This document shows, piece after piece, positions 1-11,239 of a stretch of DNA of 64,000 bases (positions are counted from its first letter, which is position 1; every line of letters starts with the position of its first letter). The stretch is from Linum tenue (taxonomy: Eukaryota; Streptophyta; Magnoliopsida; Malpighiales; Linaceae). The position numbers and the translations under genes are program-made. The notes under the pieces were generated by a model, which worked only from the letters and a program-made list of their open reading frames with translations, was not told the origin of the DNA and did no database searches. The stretch is taken from contig CAMGYJ010000011.1 in NCBI GenBank assembly GCA_946122785.1, forward strand, positions 39,892,513 through 39,956,512, written 5' to 3'.

Positions 1-330
1 ATTCAACTTACTGTTCTGCACTCCTCTGACCAGTTTGTTCAGTTTATGGTGGGGGGTACTCAGCCTTTCTTTGGCACAGTAGTATATGCAAAAAATGATG
101 AGGCACCCAGTCAGTTTCTTTACAATGAATTGAGGAGAATTAGAGTAATTGTTGCTCCCTGGATAGTGATGTGGGATTTCAATGATATAAGAAATCACTC
201 TGAGGCTTAAAACTCCCCCAGCGTTGATGTAGCTATGGTGTTTTTCAATGATTGGATTAATGATATAGAGTTGGAGGAACATCAGGCCACTGGTTCTTGG
301 TTTTCATGGCTGAATAAGCTAGCATCTAAT
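1..330 (+). mobile_element. LINE (L1-type) endonuclease fragment, left half of a split element
   Basis: Frame 1 from the window edge reads as the apurinic-endonuclease domain of a plant L1-like LINE, with the block 'PWIVMWDFNDIRNHSEA' in place of the usual GDFN motif and, after a stop at 208-210, 'GSWFSWLNK', which resembles the downstream TWSN motif. The domain resumes at 7433 with 'SDHCPM', the last endonuclease motif. The LINE was therefore split by the Athila-like element at 331-7432. Roughly 50 residues between the two halves are missing, so some target sequence was deleted. The 5' end and ORF1 lie outside the window. Confidence 0.8.
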
Positions 331-1985
331 CCGCATAGTACCTTATTTAATCCACTGTCGCTTCGATAAGTTACTATGTCACATGAAATATGTTCAGTTA
401 TTAGGGTTTCACTTGTTGAATTGAATGGTTTCAATCAAAACAAGTCACGATATTGCTTAGTCATTCTTGGAGAAATTACAGGAAATCAGAGCTGCAATCA
501 AGGGGGAGCATATCGGAGAATTCTCAAAGTTTCCTTTGCTGAAATCATTTGAACGACAGTAGTCCAACGGCTACTTCTCTGGTGTCTATTTAAAGGAAGT
601 CCGAAGACCTTTCTCGGTATTGGTTCTGGAACTCTTTGTGGAACAGGGCAAAGGGTTGGGGAAATTGACAGTGGCTTTGATCTACTGAGGAATAGGTTCA
701 GTTGATCAAAGGTGTAAGTGAATTCATGTGAGAATTCGGTCCTTGTCTCCATAGCTTTTGATTTTCACATTCAGAGTCTGTATTCGTGTCTTTTCCTTTC
801 TTTCTTTCTCAAATCAGAAAATCAAAAGTGTCTCTCAGAATAGTGTCTACTATTCCGGGACGAGGAGTAGCCCTGTGGTGAACCTCGTTAAAAATCTCGC
901 CGTGCCATTTACTTTCTGCTTCTGTATGGTTGATTGCTTTTCGATTCCCCTGTTCTTCCTTCCTCTGTTTTCTGCTCTTCTCGTCTCTGTGAAGAAGAAG
1001 AACGATTTCTGTCTTCTCTCAATACAGAGGAACGGGCCCGAGCAAAGAAAAGCCCAATCGCGAGAATAACTGATCCGCGGGCTTCTTCCCTAAAAGCCTG
1101 GTCGGGTTTCAGCTCAGAATAAAAGCACTCAAAATGTTCTCGTTTTGGTTGAGCTCTTCAGTCACCAAAGAGCCTTGGTCAAAATCCCTAATCGGTCGAT
1201 TCATTCTCTGATCGAAATTCCTTACATCCATTTTCACATCACATTCGCTAATAACCTACTTAACTACAAATCATTGTATTGGTGGCCAGTCAACACAAAG
1301 CATTAAGCAATTCCATGCAATAGAGAATGGAAGAAAAGAATTATGAATCAATCCATCAAATATAGAAATAGCTACATCCTATGGTGTTTCCCCCAGAAAT
1401 TGGGGTTTAGTTCATGATGAAATTGAGATAAAACAATAGGGTTTTGACCATCATGTTCTAAATCAACAATAAACAACTAGTTCGGTCTAGAAAATCCAAC
1501 CAAATTAATCGCTCTTGTTGAATTCAGCTTAAGCCGCCTTGGAGAAGTCGATCGTCAATTGCCCAATCGCCGCTCTAATCTCTGCGCGGGACAAGCTTCC
1601 CTGCGCTGCGCTGCTTTTCTCCCTCCTTTCCAAGAGAATTCCGCCCCAGAGACACTTCCTTCCTCCCACCAAAAATCCGCTTCCTTTAATTCCTCCAAAT
1701 TCCATCTTCCAACCAAAAGCCCGCTAGTATCCTGCTTTCTTTGTACTTTGTTTGGACCAGGCCCAATTGTTATTCCATCAGTGATTCCACCCGATTGTTG
1801 CCTGTGCAATTTCCCCTTTTTCGTGCTTTCTTCACCTGTAATACATCAAACTCATGGCACTAGGCAGCAATATTTTTTCAACCATTCTTGGGTTAGCGAG
1901 ACCTAAAATAGCACTAATCGGCTTAAACATATCATATGATAGTCACATACAGTTCAAAAATCCGATATATTAACGCCGATTATCA
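331..1985 (-). repeat. 3' LTR (left copy) of the Athila-like element, disrupted
   Basis: Positions 331-396 match 6857-6922 and positions 1474-1985 match 6921-7432. The first ~425 bp of the right LTR (6432-6856) have no counterpart here, so the outer end is truncated at the junction with the LINE. Between the two matching blocks lie 1,077 bp absent from the right LTR. The end at 1985 is TATCA, as in the right copy. Confidence 0.75.
397..1473. other. 1,077-bp segment present in only one LTR
   Basis: This block separates the two matching parts of the left LTR. The stretch from about 1290 to 1473 reads like ordinary Athila LTR sequence, so part of the difference is probably a deletion from the right LTR. 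The stretch 397-1250 is different in texture, with pyrimidine-rich tracts around 770-1020 and short ORFs up to 103 codons with no recognisable domain. No target duplication or inverted termini are visible, so insertion and deletion cannot be separated by eye. Confidence 0.4.
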
Positions 1986-1998
1986 GAACCCCACACTC
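1986..1998 (-). other. Polypurine tract of the Athila-like element
   Basis: Read on the minus strand this is a purine-rich GAGTGTGGGGTTC directly abutting the 3' LTR, the expected position for the plus-strand DNA primer. Confidence 0.6.
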
Positions 1999-3543
1999 AA
2001 TTGTTGCTTGTCCCTAAGCAAAGACTCAAACAAGAGAATGGTAATTGGAGAAACACAACACATACCATAGAGACACAACCTTACTCAAGACACAAGACGC
2101 ACGACACACAGAACACAACATCAACACAAGAAATTTACCTTTGTACTCTTGTTCTAATCAATAGTTTCTTTCTCAATTGATGAGTTGTGCTTTAATGATC
2201 ATACCTTTCACCCCACACTCAAGGTCTTGCAACCCTTTAACATTGACGGACTCAAATCCACAAAAACTCAATTAGCAAACACTCAATTCCGATCGTCGGT
2301 AGTGGGTGATTAACAACTTATGGTGCAACAATTATTAGGAGAATCTAACCACATCAGTGAGGTGCATATCTCGTGAGAACAATCTGGCTTACTCACACCA
2401 ATCATAAGCAATTAACAAAGCATGAGTCTCAAAAACTAATGGGGGAAGCCTTTCGCAAACATGATTTTAACTTTAAGCACATCACTACCTTTTATGACAA
2501 GGAGAGGCTTTCTCTCTTTCTGATTTTGCTTGCCGAGTGGTCGTATTTAGTACAAGTGGGATTTGTTTCTTACTACCGGTGACCGAGCAAGAGCAATTTC
2601 TGCTTCTTAGCACTCGCATAAGGGCTTCTTTTAACTCCTTTTCCTCGGTCCGTGTGGAGGGTCATTGCACATCCTCTAATGGCACTTCACTCAACTGGGG
2701 ATCGTACTTGATAAGCAACATCGTACGGTCGTGAACCGATTCTCAATTGAATCTTTCCTAATCCCTATGTGCAATGAGTGATTGCCTCACACGATTTTGG
2801 CATTTTACCCACGCTTTAATTGTTCTGGCAACTTTCTTATCTTTTACTTGTCAGGTAGGATTTTTCCTTTTATAAAGATACAGTTCACCCCATCTAAAAC
2901 ATTCAACATAGAGAGACTCATTGCAAAATCAAAATCTCACAACTGATTCAAGTAAGCACGGTATCCAAACATGTCGAATGGTCAATGTTCTCCACCTAAC
3001 TAATTCACCAAAAGTCATTACACTATCCTCACAAAATAGAGTGTTGCTAAAAGAGTTTGCTCATTCAAAGCATATCAAGTCAGTCAAAACATCAGGTTCA
3101 TTGTGAAGAACTATGCAATTCGACACTAGTGGGGTGATTGTGATGATTTTCTTCAAGCACAAACTCATTTCACACGCATCACGGTCATTTACATCATGTT
3201 ACCACAAGAGTACAGGGTTTTGTTTTTAATTTTCTGATTTTTAGGTGTTCTTTAGCCATTAGGTTAGCACAGGCAGACTGAACTAGCACAGGTAGACTGC
3301 ATGCAGTTTGGCTGTGCACAACCCAAATGACAGTTTTTTTTTACCACATGCATTAGGGACAAACAAACACTAAGACTCACCACCCCACACTCAGGATGGA
3401 ACACCGTCCCTAATGTTCAACTCCTAATCTAAACATGCACGGGTTTGACACAAAAAAAAATAAATAAATAAAAGAAAACTCACCTTGGGTTGCCTCCCAA
3501 GAAGCGCTTGTTTAACGTCCTCAGCCTGACGTTCATCGAGATT
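1999..3543 (-). other. Non-coding 3' internal region of the Athila-like element
   Basis: About 1.5 kb between the protease-side reading frame and the polypurine tract with no ORF above about 70 codons. In a complete element this side would carry pol followed by the Athila env-like/3' region; pol is deleted here. It holds an imperfect palindromic motif at 3286-3319 that recurs inside gag. Confidence 0.6.
3286..3319. repeat. Palindromic GCACAGG...CTGTGC motif, copy 1
   Basis: A 34-bp imperfect inverted repeat beginning GCACAGG and ending CTGTGCAC. A near copy lies at 4671-4703 within the gag reading frame, 1.35 kb away, and a partial copy sits just before that one at about 4651. The function is unknown. 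Confidence 0.5.
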
Positions 3544-6375
3544 TCAACCAATGGGTATGGAAAGGTATCCATAATACCCTCCCGAGCAATGATAGAACGC
3601 ATACCCTCCATCCAACATATGAGTCACCTCAGCAGGGCCAGGTGTGCGAAAATTGGGTATGGCCTTCTTAGCTGGCATGTTGGACCCTTTAGTGAGGCGT
3701 AGGTGGTACTGCAGCGCCTCAAGCAAGTACTCTTCCTGTTTCAATGTCAGTGAAGAAGGAATAATAACAGGAAGATTGAAATCCTTACCCAAATATCTAT
3801 ACTTGAGGTGACCTGGCAAGGATTTCTGCCCTTGCTTTGATTTCAGACTTTGAGCTGCTAGGACATGTGATACTTCAGCTGATCCACTATCACAGGAAGA
3901 GGAATTTTTCTGTTCTCGAGCTCCACTTTCAAATTCATCAAATGCATCGTGATTATGGTCAACTTGAAAGACAATAAAAATTTCCTCCTCCTTACCTACT
4001 CGGAATGTCAACTTGCCTCTCCCGACATCGATGAGTGCATCACTAGTGGCTAGAAAAGGTCTATCAAGAATGAGAGGCACTCCCCGATCTTCTTCCATCT
4101 CCAGAATTACAAAATCTGTTGGGAGAATAAACTTCCCCACCTTCACCAATACATTCTCCACCACTCCCTTTGGAATTTTCACTGATCGATCAGCCGATTG
4201 GAGTGTGATCCAAGTAGGCTTAAGAACATCTCCCAATCCCAATTTCTTGTAGACTGAGTATGGCATCAAATTAATTCCCGCTCCAAGATCACAAAGTGAT
4301 TTATCGAACTCTGTACCTCCAATGACACATGGAATGGTGAAACTATCCAGATCATCCCTCTTTTCTGGTAATTTATTCTGAATCACAGCACTACATTCAG
4401 AAGTAAGGGTTACCTTCTCCAGATCAGCCTATTTGCGCTTCTTTGTCAGCAACTCCCTTAAGAATTTAGCATATGTAGGCATCTTTTCAAGTGCCTCCGC
4501 CAACGGTATGTTGATATGAAGTTGCTTGAAGATATTCACAAATTTCTTGAAGTTTGGGTCTTCCATGGGCTTCATTAACCTTTGAGGGAATGGTGCATGA
4601 GGTTCGTAAGGCTTTACCTCTTCATTCTTCAATTTTTCCACCTTTGGAGGTGCACAGGCTGAATGCTCATGCACAGGCAGATTGCATGCAGTTTGCCTGT
4701 GCAAGTTAGATTTTCCAGCTTTTGCACTTTCTTCCTCTGCAGCTCCTTTGCCCTCCTTTTCTACTGGATTTTTCTTGCTCTTTGGATCCTCCAACTCCTT
4801 CCCACTCCTCAATGTGACTGCTACAAACATGGCATCCTTTGGATTCCTCTCGGTATTAGCCGGTAATGTCCTAGGAATCCTGCCTTGCATATCCGCCAAA
4901 GTTTGAGCCATCTGTCCCATCTGCCTCTCCATAGCTAGCATAGACGATTGTAAATTATTGTTGGTGGCTAACTGTTGAGTAACAAATTGATCCAGGCCCT
5001 TGAAATTATTGTCTGTTTTCTGCATATGAGCCAAAATCAACTCCTCCAGCTGGGGATTCTTCTCTGGTTGAGGCTGCTGCTGTTGAAAACCAGGAGGTGG
5101 GATGTTTCGAACACCAGTTGGATTATTGTTTGACCATGACATATTGGGGTGATGTCTCCATTAAGGGTTGTATGTATTTGAATACATACCACCCTGGCCT
5201 TGACTTCGCGGATTATTGATATACTGGACATCTTCCAACTGAGCAGCTCCTAGTGGACACATATCCCTATGATGAGGACCCTCGCAAAGTTCACATAAAG
5301 CAACCTCCTGTTGTCTACCGAAAGCAATTTTGGCCAGCCTTCGTTCGAGTGCATCGAACTTAGAATCCAATTTAGCATCCAACTTGGCTTCAAGACTTGT
5401 AACTCTGTCAACTTCATGAAAGCCTCCTCTTCTTCGAATACTGGTCTCACTACCCCATTCAGTGGCTTCTAAACAGATCTTCTCTACCAGTTTATATGAT
5501 GCAGGTGCCTCCATCCTTGTGAAACCATTTCAAGAAGCATTATTTAGGGCATCCCGAAACTCCCTTCTGATTTCATTAAAAAAAATAATAATCACGTTCC
5601 AATCTTCTAGACCGTGGCTTGGGCATCTTATCAAAAGCCCCTTGTAGCGCTCCCATGCCTCAGTCAGACTCTCATCATTTGCCTGCTTAAAAGTAACAAT
5701 CTCTTCTTGCCTCTTCATTGCCAAGGCAGGTGGGAAGTACTTATCCAGAAAGGCCTTCTCAAGTTGAGCCCAGGTCGTGATGGAACGAGGTGTCAAGTTC
5801 TGGAACCAGTGTGATGCATTCCCTAGCAGAGAAAATGAGAACATCTGAAGATGGATTGCATCATCAGACACAATCGGGCTCTTCATCGTATCACAAATGC
5901 TAGCGGACCGGCGGAGATGTTCATGAGGATCCTCAGTGCTAGCCCCTGAGAAAGTGTACCCATTGGTGATCATATTGATGAATGCTGGGGTAATTTCCAT
6001 GGTTGCATCCCCAGCCGGAATGACAACACATGAAGCTCTAGCTCCAGTCCTTCGATTCAGCCGAGCCCTGATTGATCGATCCTCGTCTGCCATGATGTCT
6101 GGCTCAATGTCACGAGATGGTGGTGTCGGTGGTGTATGGACGACAAGTGATGACGCCTGCCCTCTCTGTTGACGATTCTTGGTTAGGGAAGGCCTAGGAG
6201 TTGTGGTTGTGGTTGGTTTCTTCCCTAACTTGACCTGCTTACTATTTTGTCGGCAGGTCCTCTCTATCTCTGGATCAAGTGGCAGTAAATTGTCAGTCGT
6301 CCTCCTCGGCATGCACGAGGAGGATAAACCTGAAAAATTCACCTGCACACTAACACCCAGATCAAAATAGTTCAC
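3544..6375 (-). pseudogene. gag-protease (with RT remnant) of the Athila-like element, three in-frame stops
   Basis: Four open segments (6375-5530, 5514-5161, 5142-4429, 4386-3544) lie in one and the same frame, interrupted only by TGA at 5530-5532, TAA at 5161-5163 and TAG at 4429-4431. About 944 codons would otherwise be continuous. Segment one holds the retrotransposon gag domain, with 'EDPHEHLRR', 'FSLLGNASHWFQNL' and 'AFLDKYFPPALAMKRQEEI'. The third holds a Gln/Pro-rich region and linker. The fourth holds an aspartic protease with active-site block 'LCDLGAGINLMP' and 'VPLILDRPFLAT'. After a pre-RT block 'LKYRYLGKDFNLPVIIP' the frame jumps to 'GYYGYLSIPIG', resembling the RT motif GYSGYNQIPI, so nearly all pol is deleted. 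Single stops without frameshifts suggest point mutation of a once open frame. Confidence 0.85.
4671..4703. repeat. Palindromic GCACAGG...CTGTGC motif, copy 2
   Basis: This 33-bp segment matches 3286-3319 closely and forms a stem between GCACAGGCA and TGCCTGTGC. It lies in the gag-protease linker, where it encodes low-complexity residues. Confidence 0.5.
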
Positions 6376-6407
6376 TCACAAAAATCAACAAAAATAAGGT
6401 ATGGCAG

Positions 6408-6425
6408 TCCCCGGCAACGGCGCCA
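6408..6425 (-). other. Primer-binding site, complementary to tRNA-Asp(GUC)
   Basis: The minus strand reads TGGCGCCGTTGCCGGGGA, an 18-nt perfect complement of the 3' end of plant tRNA-Asp including CCA. It lies 6 nt inside the LTR edge at 6432. tRNA-Asp priming is typical of Athila elements. Confidence 0.85.
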
Positions 6426-6431
6426 AAAACT

Positions 6432-7432
6432 TGATAGGGCAAAAGCGTATAGCTTCAATTCCTATCTCGTAGTAAATCGGAAAGTCCGGGTATCGTCTCT
6501 CAGGGACTGGTACAACCTTAAGTTCTATCAATTTTATGAACAAACTATAAGTGAAAATAGTTGAATGAGACTAATTTCTAAAAGCAAAATAAACTAAACA
6601 AATTAACTAAATGAAAACTGTCGGGAGAAATTCAATGGAGAAAGCTCTGGGAGAAACACCAGGACTCACTACCTATCCTATCCAAATCAATTCACATATT
6701 CCAATCAATTTAATCCAATTCTCTACAGCCAGAATATCACTAATGTGCTAGCTATCCCTGTCGGGAATTACTACGTACTAAACAATTAAACCAAATCCTA
6801 CTGTCGTAGCTCAATGACTTAATTATTTAGCCTAAAGACCGATATCCTAATCAAGACCGCATAGTACCTTATTTAATCCATTTTCTCTTCGATAAGTTAC
6901 TATGTCACATGAAATATGTTCAACTAGTTCGGTCTAGAAAATCCAACCAAATTAATCGCTCTTGTTGAATTCAGTGTAAGCCGCCTTGGAGAAGTCGATC
7001 GTCAATTGCCCAATCGCGGCTCCAAACTCTGCGCGGGACAAGCTTCCCTGCGCTGCGCTGCTTTTCTCCCTCCTTTCCAAGAGAATTCCGCCCCAGAGAC
7101 ATTTCCTTCCTCCCACCAAAAACCCGCTTCCTTTAATTCCTCCAAATTCCATCTTCCAACCAAAAGCCCGCTAGTATCCTGTTTTCTTTGTACTTTGTTT
7201 GGACCAGGCCCAATTGTTATTCCATCAGTGATTCCACCCGATTGTTGCCTGAGCAATTTCCCCTTTTTCGTGCTTTCTTCACCTGTAATACATCAAACTC
7301 ATGGCACTAGGCAGTAATAGTTTTTCAACCATTCTTGGGTTAGCGAGACCTAAAATAGCACTAATCGGCTTAAACATATCATATGATAGTCACATACAGT
7401 TCAAAAATCCGATATATTAAAGCCGATTATCA
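6432..7432 (-). repeat. 5' LTR (right copy) of the Athila-like element
   Basis: A 1,001-bp segment with short inverted ends TGATA/TATCA, bordered inside by the primer-binding site and outside by LINE sequence. Compared with the left copy it lacks the 1,077 bp found at 397-1473. The short ORFs on both strands around 6950-7320 are duplicated in the left LTR and are not genes. Confidence 0.85.
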
Positions 7433-10400
7433 CATTTACAAGCCCCTGGAGTCTCGGATCATTGCCCCATGTATATTGATACAACTGCTACTTTGAAGTC
7501 CCTTCCGAAGCCTTTCAAAATTTTCAAGTTCTGACTTCATCACCCTAGATTTGATGAGTTATTGGAAGAGGCTTGGAGAAGTAATGTTACTGGTCATCCA
7601 CTAATCAAGGTCATTCAGAAGTTGAAGAACTTAATGAACCTATTGAGGAAGCTAAATAAAGAGGAGTTTTCAGATTTAACTGAGAGAGTGAAGGAGAAGG
7701 AGATGGAAGTTCATGACATACAACAACAGGCTCTTGTTGCTCCATCTGCCGACATATTTGAAACTGAAAAGAAATTGGGACATGAGTTGAGAGTTCTAAT
7801 GGATGCAGAGGAGTCTTTTTTTAAGCAGAAGTCAAGAGAAAACTAGCTTAAACCAGCGGACATGAATTCTTCCTTTTTCATGTTGCTGTTAGAGTGAAAT
7901 AGAAAAGAAGTACTATAAGAGTTCTCAATAATGAGGTTGGAGAGCAAGTTCATGATGTTGAAGAGATGACTCAAATTGTCGTTAGTTTCTATAAACGGTT
8001 ATTGGGTGTAGAGGACTCTGAAGTTGTAGCTCAGTCTGAGGAATTTTTTTATGCTTTGCTGAGAAGAAAACTCTCAGAAGAGCAGACTGAGGGGCTCTGT
8101 GCGCCGTTTACTGACGAGCATATAAATGAGGTGATTTTGCTATGGATGGAGATAAGAGCCCAAGTCCGGATGGGTTCTTTGCTGATTTTTTGCAATATGT
8201 CTGGCCTCTCATAGGTCGTAAGGTAACTTCAGCTATTCAATTCTGTTTTGAACAGGACAGAGTTCCTAGACCTATAAATGCAACAATACTTTCTCTGATT
8301 CCCAAAGTCCCAAACCCATATGAGATAAGAGCCCAGGTCCGGATGGGTTCTCTGCTGCTTTCTTCCAATATGTCTGGCCTCTCATAGGTCCTGAGGTAAC
8401 TTCAGCTATTCAATTTTGTTTTGAACAGGATAGAGTTCCTAGACCTATAAATGCAACAATATTTTCTCTGATTCCCACAGTTCCAAACCCAGATGAGATG
8501 AAAACCTTTAGTCCAATTTCCTGTTGCAATATTCTCTATAAGTACATATCTAAACTCATTGCTAACAGACTTAGTACTCTCCTCCCTTTCCTAATCAGCA
8601 AAAATCAAACAGCTTTTGTTAAGGGTAGATTAATTGGAGAGAATATAATGTTGGCTCACGAGTTAGTTAGCAAATATTCTCATCAGAATGTCTCTCCTAG
8701 ATGTTCTATAAAAATAGATTTGATGAAAGCGTTTGATTCAGTTGATTGGAATTTCATTTTTCAAGTTCTCAAATGTATGAGATTCCCAAAGAAATTTGTG
8801 AATTGGATTCGTATGTGTGTGGGGACACCTACGCTTAGTGTCAGTTTTAATGGAGTTTTAGTGGGTTATTTCCCAGCAAAGAAAGAATTTCGACAAGGAG
8901 ATCCCCTATCTCCTTATCTCTTTTCAATAGCTATGGAAGTTTTTTTCTTGTTTTAATGATAAGTCAGCTTCTGAGGGGTGTTTTCCTTATCATCCCATGT
9001 GTAAAGGGGTTCAGCTCACTCATCTGTGTTTTGCTAATGATCTGCTGGTCTTCTCTGATGCCTCAAATGCTGGTATTCAAGAACTACAACGTGTTCTGGC
9101 TCAGTTTAAGACGGTCTCAGGTCTCAAATAAAATCCTAGCAAATGTGAAATCTTCTTTGGAGGTCTAGACAGGGATGAAAGAAAGGTACGAGCTTATAGA
9201 TTTGGATATTAGTTGGGAGGCTTTCCTGTTCGTTACTTAGGGGTTCCCCTGATTTCTGGCAAGCTTAGTTTAACTGCTTGTCGACTATTGATTGAAAAGC
9301 TTGTGGCTAGGGTGAGGAGTTGGCAGGCAAAGGCTCTTTCTTATGCAGGTAGAATTGAGCCTGTTGGCACTGTCCTTTACAGTCTGACCCAATTCAGGAT
9401 GTCTGTTTTTCTACTCCCTAAAGCTATTATCAAGGAAGTGGAGAAAATCTGTAGCAACTTTATCTGGGGGGTTGAAGTTGGGGTCAAACTCAGAGCTAAT
9501 GTGGCTTGGAAGCATCTTACCTTCCCAAAAAGGGAAGAGGGTCTGGGATTCAGGGATTTATATAGTTGGAACCAGGCTTGTATGACCAGGCACATTTGGC
9601 TGATCTTGTTGCAAGAAGGATCCATCTGGGTAGCCTGGATGAGCATATACAAGCTTAAGGGCAGGAATTTCTGGACATATACATGTTCATCTGGCTTTTG
9701 GAATTGGCGTAAGTTGTTGCAACTAAGAAACAGAGTTGGACCTTTTATTTCGGTTAGGGGAGATGTTCTTCTGTTGGACAACTCTCTTATGCATCTCTTT
9801 TCTATTAAGAGGGTGTGGAAGCTCCTCCGTCCTGCTATGGCTACTATGAGTTGGTGGAAAATCGTTTGGAAGGGCAGAGGTATCCCTAGAAACCGGATCT
9901 TAACATGGCTGGTTATAAGAGATTGCATAAATACTAAGGCAAAAATGCAGAAATGGGGATTCTCAGGGGACCCGAAGTGTTGTCTTTGTGATGCAGGGGT
10001 TGGAGAGATCATATTTTTGTGGACTACCCTTTTTCGAGGCAGATTTATATTTCTCTCTTTGGAAGGGTGTTGTATATCCCTAACCTTCAGAATTGGGATG
10101 ATGAGATTACTTGGATCACTTATAAACTAAGTGCTACAACCGAAGCTGCTGAAACAGGGAGAGTTATCTGGCAGGGTTGGATTAGTCACATCTGGCGTGA
10201 GAGATGCAGATGATTGTATGTTGGTAAAGCAAATCCACTTCATACCCTTCTCAAGATGATTAAATCCGAAGTTGAATGTTTCCTGGGTAGTCAAAGACTT
10301 AGTCAGTTCTGGGTGGGGTGATTGTTTTGTCTCAGAGGCTCTATTAGTAGCTATTTCTTGTAGTTTGTTTCCTCCGCCTTATGGTTGGATTTACCTAGCT

Positions 10401-10464
10401 AGCAGGGTAGTTGTTAGTGCCACTTTTTTATGAAATGAAACCCAACGATTCATAAAAAAAAAAA
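7433..10464 (+). mobile_element. LINE (L1-type), right half: endonuclease tail, degenerate RT, zf-RVT, poly(A)
   Basis: The segment resumes the split LINE. It starts with the endonuclease motif 'SDHCPM', continues through a linker (7562-7846), then reverse transcriptase in several frames: 'SPISCCNILYKYISK', 'NQTAFVKGRLIGENIM', 'KIDLMKAFDSVDW' and 'FRQGDPLSPYLFSIAMEV'. The catalytic FADD box reads 'FANDLLVF' near 9030, so the first catalytic Asp is Asn. A 173-bp tandem duplication breaks the RT frame, and frameshifts and stops occur near 7843, 8956 and 9110. A zinc-binding RVT domain ('CCLCDAG') follows at 9213-10010. The element ends in an 11-nt A tract at 10454-10464. It is clearly non-functional. 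Confidence 0.9.
8151..8496 (+). repeat. 173-bp tandem duplication inside the LINE reverse transcriptase
   Basis: Copy one is 8151-8323 and copy two 8324-8496; both begin GATAAGAGCCCA and end near CCAGATGA or CCATATGA. The unit is not a multiple of three, so it shifts the RT frame. The copies differ at a number of sites, so the duplication is not recent. Confidence 0.9.
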
Positions 10465-10858
10465 CTATTAGAAGTGCTTTTTAATATGAGAGGTTGTGTA
10501 AAATGACTATAAAGATTCATAATATAAACTATGAATAATAATTATAAACAATAAAATATAGTCAAAATAGATCTCGTTAGACTTATTTTATATTAAATAA
10601 TATGATTTTATAATTTATTTCATTTTTAAAATAATATAAATGTAATAAAATTATATTTTCTGAAATAAAATTAAAATATGGTAAGGATAATCTTGTATTT
10701 TCAAAATAGCTTTTCATAGAAAATCCAAATCGAAGCTTCTGATTTTATGTTATACAAAAGCGTTTTTTGGCTTTTCAAAAGCCGAGCTTTTAGAGTTGTT
10801 TGGCCCTGCTTCAACTTTTCAAACTGAAAAACATTTATAAAAACTGTACCAAACATAG
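10465..10858. other. AT-rich intergenic DNA
   Basis: Low-complexity AT-rich sequence between the LINE tail and the MITE. No ORF, repeat pair or RNA structure stood out. Confidence 0.6.
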
Positions 10859-11231
10859 CAAGGTTGTCAACCCGCGGGTCGACCCGCGGGTTGACCCGGA
10901 TTGGCCCGGACCCGGCCTTGAAAACGGGTTAAAATGGCCCAGTTGAGAGTTAGCCTGGAAATGGTCAAACTCGGGAAAACCCAGTCAAACCCTGGCGGTT
11001 GGCTTGTCCGAGCGGGTCAGCGGGCTGCTCGTTTCAAAGTGTCGTTGAATTTATGTTATTTAAGTGTGTTGGAATTTAAGTACAGTTATTTCTTTTATGT
11101 TGGATTCAAAATAAGTACAATATAATGACTTTTTCATATTTTTTAGTTAAATTGGGCTAGAACGGGTGACCCATTAATTTTTAACTCACTAACTCGATCA
11201 GATCGGATCGACCGGCGGGTTGACAACCTTG
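10859..11231. mobile_element. hAT-type MITE (373 bp)
   Basis: Perfect 17-bp terminal inverted repeats, CAAGGTTGTCAACCCGC at 10859 and its complement ending at 11231. The flanks AAACATAG and AAATATAG form an 8-bp target duplication with one mismatch, as expected for hAT elements. The interior is GC-rich near the ends and has no transposase. Confidence 0.85.
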
Positions 11232-11239
11232 AAATATAG

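Larger units (their letters stand above)
331..7432 (-). mobile_element. Athila-like Ty3/gypsy retrotransposon, deletion derivative
   Basis: Two related terminal segments flank an internal region read on the minus strand. The order on that strand is LTR (7432-6432), a primer-binding site complementary to tRNA-Asp, gag, protease, a tiny RT remnant, a non-coding 3' region, a polypurine tract (1986-1998), and a second LTR ending at 331. The right LTR has TGATA...TATCA ends. RT, RNase H and integrase are almost wholly deleted and gag-pro has three in-frame stops, so the element is non-autonomous and dead. The terminal 512 bp of the two LTRs differ at about 12 positions. No target duplication survives because the left LTR has lost its outer end. 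Confidence 0.85.

Noticed and set aside
1539..1906. ORFs of up to 115 codons, repeated at 6986-7317
   Set aside because: They lie in the two LTRs of one element and have no domain; duplication reflects the LTRs, not a gene pair.
9377..10012. 211-codon minus-strand ORF
   Set aside because: It is antisense to the LINE RT/zf-RVT region, whose + strand reading has clear motifs.
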